From Aequorivita marisscotiae (lineage in GTDB: Bacteria; Bacteroidota; Bacteroidia; Flavobacteriales; Flavobacteriaceae), in contig NZ_CP122379.1 of the NCBI RefSeq assembly GCF_029814825.1, positions 3,387,113 through 3,451,112 of the forward strand: a DNA stretch of 64,000 nucleotides, written 5' to 3'. The translations under genes were made by a program, and so were the position numbers. Below, one piece after another: positions 35,058-41,935 of this stretch; the first letter of the stretch is position 1; each line of letters opens with the position of its first letter. A model generated the notes under the pieces. That model searched no databases, was not told the origin of the DNA, and saw only the letters and a list, made by a program, of their open reading frames with translations.

Positions 35058-36557
35058 TTAGTTTTTCAAAATCTTGTATGTTCCAGTCTGGCCGTTTACG
35101 GTAACCTTTAATACGTAGGCACCAGTAGTAATTCCAGAAAGGTTAATATCTGAAGTAGTAGCACCAACTTCGGAACGCAATACTTCCTGTCCTAATAGGT
35201 TGTAGATAGAAACCGCTTCAATGTTACTTGCCGCTTTTAATGAAAGTACATCGGTAACTGGGTTTGGATAGTAAGAGAATCCTGCAAGTGCGTTATCGCT
35301 AACTCCTAAAGGATTACAGTTTCCTTCCCAGATGTAAACACCGTCCATTAATGGATCTGGAATGCCCCATGCTGCATCAAACTGAGCACTAGGATTACCT
35401 ACCATAGTAGAAGAGGTAACTACCCAGAATACACTACCAGTTGCACCACCATCGGTAACCGAAAGTTCAACCCAGTAAGTAGTAGGTGATCCTGCCTGAC
35501 CTGCAAAGGTAAATGGTGTAACGGTCAATTCAATCTCGTTAACGTCAAAACCAAAGTTGTTACCAATAACCGTTTGGTTGTCTATCGTAGCTGAAGCCTG
35601 AGAACCAATAAGGTTTCCTGGAAGACCAGCAGCATCGTCGTAATAGTTTACATCTACGTTGGTAATACCACCGTTTGCAAAGATACTTGCTGTAATGTTG
35701 GTTAGTTCAAAATCTTCGCCTGCGGCAACAGTTACGTCGTTAGCGGTCATAAATGCAGATGCAGAAGAGCAGTTAAAGCCATTTTCGAAAGTACCGTCGT
35801 TAGGATTCTCCTCTTGGCAAGCGCCACCGCCACCACCAATTGGGTCACAATCACCTTCCCAAATATAAACACCATCCATTAGTGGATCTGGAATTCCCCA
35901 AGCAGCATCAAATTGAGCACTAGGGTTTCCTTCCATAGTTGAAGAAGTAACTACCCAGAATACACTACCAGTTGCACCACCATCGGTAACTGAAAGTTCA
36001 ATCCAGTATGTAGAAGAAGAACCAGCTTGTCCGTTAAAAACAAATGGAGTTACGCTCATTTCAACCTCGTTAACATCAAAACCAAAGTTATTTCCAATAA
36101 CTGTTTGGTTGTCGATTGTAGCTGAAGCCTGAGAACCAATAAGGGCTCCTGGAAGACCAGCTGCATCGTCATAATAGTTAACATCTACATTAGTAATTCC
36201 ACCGTTGGCAAAAATACTGGCAGTAATATTTGTTAACGTAAAGTTTTCGTCAGCAGCAACTGTAATATCGTTAGCGGTCATAAAAGCAGACGCAGACGAG
36301 CAGTTAAAGCCATTCTCGAAGGTACCATCGTTTGGGTTTTCCTCAGTACAGGCTGCTAAATAAGTTGGATTGTTGTTTCCCAACAAAGCAATATCTGTAA
36401 CCGGTGCCGCATTGTTCGGCATGATTGTAGTTTGGTTTACTTCGGTGCGTTGTTGCTCAAAAATAACTGGATTGTCATTGCCGAGCATTTTTACTTGTTC
36501 CTGGCTAAAACCGATAGCAGCAACAAATAAGAACATCATAATTGTAATTTTCTTCAT
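35058..36557 (-). CDS. Array gene 1: T9SS-exported protein with two 177-residue modules
   Basis: A 499-residue exported protein. Signal peptide to about residue 19, then a linker with two GxxNP-type motifs (GNDNPVIF, GNNNPTYL), two tandem modules starting at Cys70 and Cys247 (period 177 residues), and a type A sorting domain (about 417-499; GFSYYPNPVTDVLSL to GAYVLKV). Each module begins with C-x-EENPNDGTFENGFNCSS and ends with VYIWEG-x-C, and a Gly5 linker joins the two. The module looks like an all-beta domain; I do not recognise its family. The protein should reach the cell surface or medium through T9SS. Its last module and part of the sorting domain are identical in DNA to those of array gene 3. 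Confidence 0.88.
   Translation of the reverse strand: MKKITIMMFLFVAAIGFSQEQVKMLGNDNPVIFEQQRTEVNQTTIMPNNAAPVTDIALLGNNNPTYLAACTEENPNDGTFENGFNCSSASAFMTANDITVAADENFTLTNITASIFANGGITNVDVNYYDDAAGLPGALIGSQASATIDNQTVIGNNFGFDVNEVEMSVTPFVFNGQAGSSSTYWIELSVTDGGATGSVFWVVTSSTMEGNPSAQFDAAWGIPDPLMDGVYIWEGDCDPIGGGGGACQEENPNDGTFENGFNCSSASAFMTANDVTVAAGEDFELTNITASIFANGGITNVDVNYYDDAAGLPGNLIGSQASATIDNQTVIGNNFGFDVNEIELTVTPFTFAGQAGSPTTYWVELSVTDGGATGSVFWVVTSSTMVGNPSAQFDAAWGIPDPLMDGVYIWEGNCNPLGVSDNALAGFSYYPNPVTDVLSLKAASNIEAVSIYNLLGQEVLRSEVGATTSDINLSGITTGAYVLKVTVNGQTGTYKILKN
35233..35840. repeat. 608-bp tract identical to 38920-39527
   Basis: By eye no difference was found between the two tracts (offset 3687). The tract covers most of the sorting domain plus one whole 177-residue module, and ends in the Gly5 linker codons. 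Sequence on both sides diverges at once or within a few bases. This points to a recent duplication or gene conversion between array genes 1 and 3. Confidence 0.9.
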
Positions 36558-36586
36558 AATATTTAATGATTTAAGTTAATTAGCTA

Positions 36587-36618
36587 TAAAGATATTTAAA
36601 TATTCTTCCCCTCCAAAA
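36587..36618 (-). promoter_or_regulatory. Promoter of array gene 1
   Basis: On the minus strand TTTTG (36618-36614) is followed after 19 bases by TATCTTTA (36594-36587), about 30 bases before the start codon. The same pair and spacing precede array genes 2 and 3. Confidence 0.6.
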
Positions 36619-36798
36619 TTTTCTATTAATAATGATTGATTAAAAGATAGCTTAGGTAATACTCGATAACTCTTTACACTTGATAATTCTGTAGCCTATC
36701 CAATTACAAATAGTTCTGATTTTACAATGTTTGAGCTTTGGTGTACCCCTACTTTAACTCCAAGCAGTATTGGAAAATTTTCAGAAAAACATCTAAAC

Positions 36799-36828
36799 AA
36801 AAAAAAGCCACCCACTTTTGTGGATGGC
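36799..36828 (-). terminator. Terminator of array gene 2
   Basis: GCCACCCAC pairs with GTGGATGGC around TTTT; a T run follows in the leftward direction. Confidence 0.85.
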
Positions 36829-36851
36829 TTTTATATAAGAATTGTGAAAAA

Positions 36852-38426
36852 TTAGTTTTTCAAAATCTTGTATGTTCCAGTCTGGCCGTTTACGGTAACC
36901 TTCATAACATAGGCGCCAGTAGTAATTCCAGAAAGGTTAATATCTGAAGTAGTTGCACCAACTTCGGTACGCAATACTTCCTGACCTAATAGGTTGTAGA
37001 TAGAAACCGCTTCTATGTTACTTGCCGCTTTCAAAGAAAGTACATCGGTAACTGGGTTTGGATAGTAAGAGAATCCGGCAAGTGCGTTATCGCTAACTCC
37101 TAAAGGATTACATTCTCCTTCCCAGATGTAAACACCGTCCATTAATGGATCTGGAATTCCCCAGGCTGCATCAAACTGAGCACTTGGGTTACCAACCATA
37201 GTAGAAGAGGTAACTACCCAGAATACACTACCCGTAGCACCACCATCGGTAACTGAAAGTTCAATCCAGTATGTTGTTGGCGAAGCTACTTGTCCTGCAA
37301 AGGTAAAGGCCGGAACGGTCATCTCCACTTCGTTTACATCAAAACCAAAGTTGTTTCCAATAACCGTTTGGTTGTCGATTGTAGCCGAAGCAACAGAACC
37401 AATAAGGTTTCCTGGAAGACCAGCGGCATCGTCGTAATAGTTTACGGCCACATTGGTAATTCCACCGTTGGCGAATATACTTGCTGTAATGTTAGTTAAA
37501 ACGAAATCTTCGTTCATAGCAACAGTTACGTCATTAGCTGTCATAAATGCAGATGCAGAAGAGCAGTTAAAACCGTTTTCAAAAGTACCGTCGTTAGGGT
37601 TCTCTTCTTGGCAAGCGCTGCCGCCACCGCCACCTAGAGGATCGGTTCCAAATGCTAGGTTACCAAACAATTCACCGGCATCAGCTTCCGCTTGAATTTC
37701 AATTCTACCTATAGCATCATCAGAAGTATAGCCTACAAAATTTTCAGTATTTGGTGTATTATTGACGGTAAATGTATCTAATAACGCACCTCCCATATCA
37801 TAAACTCTAACCTCTGCATTTGACACAGCATCTACAAAAAGATCCATTCCAACAGCATGTGCTCCTAATGGCAAAAAGTTAACGATTGTAAAATCTGCAA
37901 AGGTATTAGCTCCCATAAGAGTTGAAGAGTTTCCTAAAGCAGTTTCGCCAATATAGATTACATCGTTTCCAGCCGTAGAAACGGTAATAGAAAATCCATC
38001 TTCAAGTTCACCTGCTGAGAAACATCCATCACCCGCACTACTTACCACGGGACCGCAAGCTTGAATAACACCAACTCCGGGACCACCAGCAAAATCCTCA
38101 TTAACAAGTGTGCCGGGGTATGCAGCTTCAAAAGTAGCTCTATCTGTATATGGAGTAACTGCCATTGCACCTCTTTGTCCCGAGATTATTGAAGGACCAT
38201 GGGTGGTTGTAACATTATATCTTTCAATGGGTACAAAAGCATTAAAGTCTTGAGCTCCCATTGGTTTCTCAAAACGTACAGTAGCGGTAGTAGTTACTGG
38301 ATCACCCTGACTATATATAGGGTTATTGGTCGTATTTGGTAAATCCGCAATAGATTGCACATTTTGTGCACTCATAATACCTGAAAAGGCTATGAAGCAA
38401 GCAAATAACAGAGTAATTTTTTTCAT
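36852..38426 (-). CDS. Array gene 2: T9SS-exported protein with one 177-residue module
   Basis: A 524-residue exported protein. After the signal peptide (to about MSAQ) comes SIADLPNTTNNPIY, a variant of the NNP motif, then a unique N-terminal domain (about 50-265) that looks all-beta and includes VNEDFAGGPGVGVIQACG and FADFTIVNFLPLGAHAVGMDLF, as in PEP-CTERM or choice-of-anchor-like ligand domains. A Gly5 linker, one module of the array type (CQEENPNDGTFENGFNCSS to VYIWEGEC) and the sorting domain (GFSYYPNPVTDVLSL) complete it. Its module is close to, but clearly diverged from, those of genes 1 and 3. Probable surface binding protein; the ligand is unknown. Confidence 0.87.
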   Translation of the reverse strand: MKKITLLFACFIAFSGIMSAQNVQSIADLPNTTNNPIYSQGDPVTTTATVRFEKPMGAQDFNAFVPIERYNVTTTHGPSIISGQRGAMAVTPYTDRATFEAAYPGTLVNEDFAGGPGVGVIQACGPVVSSAGDGCFSAGELEDGFSITVSTAGNDVIYIGETALGNSSTLMGANTFADFTIVNFLPLGAHAVGMDLFVDAVSNAEVRVYDMGGALLDTFTVNNTPNTENFVGYTSDDAIGRIEIQAEADAGELFGNLAFGTDPLGGGGGSACQEENPNDGTFENGFNCSSASAFMTANDVTVAMNEDFVLTNITASIFANGGITNVAVNYYDDAAGLPGNLIGSVASATIDNQTVIGNNFGFDVNEVEMTVPAFTFAGQVASPTTYWIELSVTDGGATGSVFWVVTSSTMVGNPSAQFDAAWGIPDPLMDGVYIWEGECNPLGVSDNALAGFSYYPNPVTDVLSLKAASNIEAVSIYNLLGQEVLRTEVGATTSDINLSGITTGAYVMKVTVNGQTGTYKILKN

Positions 38427-38459
38427 AATAAGTTTTAGTTTAAGTTAATTTTATAATTA

Positions 38460-38491
38460 TAAAGATATCCAAAATTTATTTCACTACAAAA
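38460..38491 (-). promoter_or_regulatory. Promoter of array gene 2
   Basis: TTTTG (38491-38487) and TATCTTTA (38467-38460) with a 19-base spacer, as in array gene 1. The remainder of the 318-base gap holds only the next gene's terminator and AT-rich sequence. Confidence 0.6.
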
Positions 38492-38690
38492 TTTTGAACT
38501 TATAACTTGGCAGAAGATCTTTCTTTGAAATAAGGACAAATATGTCATAAAACCTATGTTTGGTAAAATTTTTTTTACTGGTTTTATATTAAACAATAGT
38601 TCTAATAATTCAGGTATTATTAAATCTAATTCTATGAATCATGATTTCTTCAGAGGGTTAATTTACACTTATGTTTTTAAAGATTGTTCC

Positions 38691-38721
38691 AAAAAAAAAG
38701 CCACCCACTCTCGTGGATGGC
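38691..38721 (-). terminator. Terminator of array gene 3
   Basis: GCCACCCAC pairs with GTGGATGGC around TCTC; nine T follow in the leftward direction. Confidence 0.85.
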
Positions 38722-38744
38722 CTTTATATAAGAATTGTGAAAAA

Positions 38745-40385
38745 TTAGTTTTTCAAAATCTTGTATGTTCCAGTCTGGCCGTTTACGGTAACCTTTAATA
38801 CGTAGGCTCCGGTAGCAATACCAGAAAGGTTGATATCTGAAGTAGTAGCACCAACTTCGGAACGCAATACTTCCTGTCCTAATAGGTTGTAGATAGAAAC
38901 CGCTTCTATATTACTTGCTGCTTTTAATGAAAGTACATCGGTAACTGGGTTTGGATAGTAAGAGAATCCTGCAAGTGCGTTATCGCTAACTCCTAAAGGA
39001 TTACAGTTTCCTTCCCAGATGTAAACACCGTCCATTAATGGATCTGGAATGCCCCATGCTGCATCAAACTGAGCACTAGGATTACCTACCATAGTAGAAG
39101 AGGTAACTACCCAGAATACACTACCAGTTGCACCACCATCGGTAACCGAAAGTTCAACCCAGTAAGTAGTAGGTGATCCTGCCTGACCTGCAAAGGTAAA
39201 TGGTGTAACGGTCAATTCAATCTCGTTAACGTCAAAACCAAAGTTGTTACCAATAACCGTTTGGTTGTCTATCGTAGCTGAAGCCTGAGAACCAATAAGG
39301 TTTCCTGGAAGACCAGCAGCATCGTCGTAATAGTTTACATCTACGTTGGTAATACCACCGTTTGCAAAGATACTTGCTGTAATGTTGGTTAGTTCAAAAT
39401 CTTCGCCTGCGGCAACAGTTACGTCGTTAGCGGTCATAAATGCAGATGCAGAAGAGCAGTTAAAGCCATTTTCGAAAGTACCGTCGTTAGGATTCTCCTC
39501 TTGGCAAGCGCCACCGCCACCACCAATAGGATCACCGTAAACCTGGAAAGGCATACCTTGAGGTGTTCCAGAACCACCATCCATAGCAGGTCCATAAACA
39601 CCTGCCAGGTTTTGCAGTGCGTTTCCTGTAGTTGGGTCTCCCGTAATTACTATAGGCGGAGCCCAAGGTCCAGAAGCTCCTGTACCTCCGAAGGAATATT
39701 CTATCCAATAGGTTCCTGCGGTTAATGAAAGTCCAGCAGTATTTGCTTTAACTAATTGAATTTCTCTAGATGTATCACCAGGCGCACTTTCTAATTGTCT
39801 AAATGCATCAGAAGTAACCGTATTGTCTAGAATATTTGTTGTTAAGTCGCCCCAAATAACTGAAGCTCCACCGCCACTCGGGTCACCATCCCAAACTTGA
39901 AGATAAACTGCATCGATAGTTGGAGGTGCTGAACCAGTTTGATATGCATATACATCTATTGAAGTTATATCGAAATCTCCTGTTAATACCATATCGTCGG
40001 CCATACTATTAGAGCTTCCAAATTGTGCCCCAAAACCATAAGTTGACATTCCTAATGAAGCATCTTGCAACATACTTACCATAGGTGGTCCTGGGATATT
40101 ATATACCAGACCGTTATCATAAACTAAAGCCGCGGTTGCATTATTATTAGGATCGCCATAAGTACCAGTAAAAGGAATCCGTTGGTTAGGATCAAAAGAA
40201 GTTGAAGTCATTCCTGCAACAGCTTCCGCCATAGGTACTGCGTTCGTATTGTTAAAATACGCAGCTGGAGCTGGAGCGGTACGTTGTGGATTGTTAATCA
40301 CGTTTGGTAAATCCGCAATTGATTGCGAATTTACAAGCCCTGTAAATGCTACAAAGCATGATAGTAATAGAGTAGTTTTTTTCAT
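38745..40385 (-). CDS. Array gene 3: T9SS-exported protein with one 177-residue module
   Basis: A 546-residue exported protein. The N-terminus after the signal peptide again reads SIADLPNVINNP, like gene 2, then a different all-beta domain (about 75-285) with DDMVLTGDFDITSIDVYAYQ and YWIEYSFGGTG, similar in style to ligand-binding domains of secreted Bacteroidota proteins. A GDPIGGGGGA linker, one module and the sorting domain follow. Module and most of the sorting domain are identical at DNA level to the second half of gene 1. It was therefore assembled from an N-terminal part of gene 2 type and a C-terminal cassette of gene 1 type, or converted later. Confidence 0.87.
   Translation of the reverse strand: MKKTTLLLSCFVAFTGLVNSQSIADLPNVINNPQRTAPAPAAYFNNTNAVPMAEAVAGMTSTSFDPNQRIPFTGTYGDPNNNATAALVYDNGLVYNIPGPPMVSMLQDASLGMSTYGFGAQFGSSNSMADDMVLTGDFDITSIDVYAYQTGSAPPTIDAVYLQVWDGDPSGGGASVIWGDLTTNILDNTVTSDAFRQLESAPGDTSREIQLVKANTAGLSLTAGTYWIEYSFGGTGASGPWAPPIVITGDPTTGNALQNLAGVYGPAMDGGSGTPQGMPFQVYGDPIGGGGGACQEENPNDGTFENGFNCSSASAFMTANDVTVAAGEDFELTNITASIFANGGITNVDVNYYDDAAGLPGNLIGSQASATIDNQTVIGNNFGFDVNEIELTVTPFTFAGQAGSPTTYWVELSVTDGGATGSVFWVVTSSTMVGNPSAQFDAAWGIPDPLMDGVYIWEGNCNPLGVSDNALAGFSYYPNPVTDVLSLKAASNIEAVSIYNLLGQEVLRSEVGATTSDINLSGIATGAYVLKVTVNGQTGTYKILKN
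38920..39527. repeat. 608-bp tract identical to 35233-35840
   Basis: Second copy of the cassette described in array gene 1, offset 3687; it ends within the Gly5 linker codons. Confidence 0.9.
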
Positions 40386-40413
40386 AATTATAAATGATTT
40401 AGTTAAACTGGAT

Positions 40414-40445
40414 TAAAAATATGTAAAAAAAGCATGACCACAAAA
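40414..40445 (-). promoter_or_regulatory. Promoter of array gene 3
   Basis: TTTTG (40445-40441) and TATTTTTA (40421-40414) with a 19-base spacer, matching the layout of array genes 1 and 2. Confidence 0.55.
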
Positions 40446-40475
40446 CTTTTAAAGCTAAATAGTTAGCTTTTAAAG

Positions 40476-41935
40476 TAAAAAAACCACCCGCCATTAGCGG
40501 GTGGTTTATATTAAAGATATGCGTCAGAAATTAGTCCTTCAGCACCTTATAGGTTCCCGTCTCTCCGTTCACCGTTACCTTCATCAGGTAAGTGCCCGTA
40601 CTTAGACCGGAAATGTCTATCTGTGATGAGGTAGCATCAACGCGGTTGTCCACCACTAGCTGCCCCAAAAGATTGTACAACGATACGTGATCGATATTCT
40701 CTACACTTTGTAGGTTCAATACACCCTTGGTCGGGTTCGGGTAATAACTGAAACCGGCAATGGTGTTGTCCGAAACACCAAGGTTAGTGCCATCTATCTT
40801 AATGTCCGTAATGGCACCGGTGTTCAGCACGAACACATAGTATGCCTGCCCTGCAAGTGTATAAATAGATGCAGAGGTGCCAGGTACGCACTGGTTGGTG
40901 TTCTGTGGTACCAGAACAAGATCGGTCTCGGTAGCGTTCTCATCCGGTGCGGTATAGAAAGTAACCGAACTAGCACCGCCAGGGGTAACGATCATTGCAT
41001 TGGCCTGGCCATCGCCGGCAGACACAAAATTGTACCATACACCGTTGGCACCCGTAAGATCACAACCCTGTGGATTGCCATTCTCCGTGGTGGCGGCTGG
41101 CATCGCAACTGCTGGGTCCGTATATGGGAAACCAATCTCATCAACATCGATAGAGTTGGCGATCATATCGTTCGGTGGGGGGGTCGGCATACAGGTTACA
41201 TCCAATGTATAGTTGCCGGTCGCACCACCAAAACTGTGAACAAGTATATAGTACTGCGTATTTCCGTCACTTGCGAAAGTAACTTCAGATTGCAGACCAC
41301 AAGAATCATCGTTCCCATCAACACAAACTAACGCACTACAATCGCCACTGTAAATAGAAAGCTTAGAGTCAAAGTCCGTGCCGTTACAAAGCGATACCGT
41401 AATATCTCCCGGCAATCCACTGTTGTCGTTAAATGAATACCAAACACCTGGTGAAGTGATTGCGGGACCACAAGCAGGAGCGCCAGTATCGGTCGTTGCA
41501 CCAACAGTTGAACCTGTTACAGTTTCACCACAAGTCATGGCGATAGCACCGCCACAATCATCGTTTGGCAAGGGATCCTGACAGCTAACGTCTAGGCTAA
41601 AGTTACCTGAACTAGAACCAAATCCTTCCACCATAATATAATAGGTAGAGGTGCCGTCTGAAGCAAAGCTAACCTCACTCTGTAGGCCACAAGAATCATC
41701 GTTAAAAGCTAGTTCGTTTAAAAGATCACAATCGTCAAATATGCGCAAGGCAGAGTCATAATCCGTACCGCCGCCGCAAAGCGAAATAGTAACCAATTGA
41801 GGGGTGCCTGTACCCGTGAACTTATAGAACACATCCGGTGCGGAGTTACCGCCAGAATCCGTCGCGGTTAGGGTCTCACCTACAACACTGTCGCCACAAG
41901 ATAGGGCGATCGCTCCAGCGCAATCATCGTAGGTT
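40476..41935. repeat. 1460-bp near-perfect copy of 45372-46831
   Basis: Offset 4896. One silent change was noticed (C at 40573, A at 45469). The copy starts in the A run of the terminator and ends at the codon for Thr in TYDDCAGA, the first residue of the shared domain set. It therefore carries the terminator, sorting domain and three C-terminal domains of array genes 4 and 5. It looks richer in G+C than the surrounding genes. Confidence 0.93.
40477..40507 (-). terminator. Terminator of array gene 4
   Basis: AACCACCCGC pairs with GCGGGTGGTT around CATTA; read leftward a T run follows. The same hairpin ends array gene 5. Confidence 0.88.
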
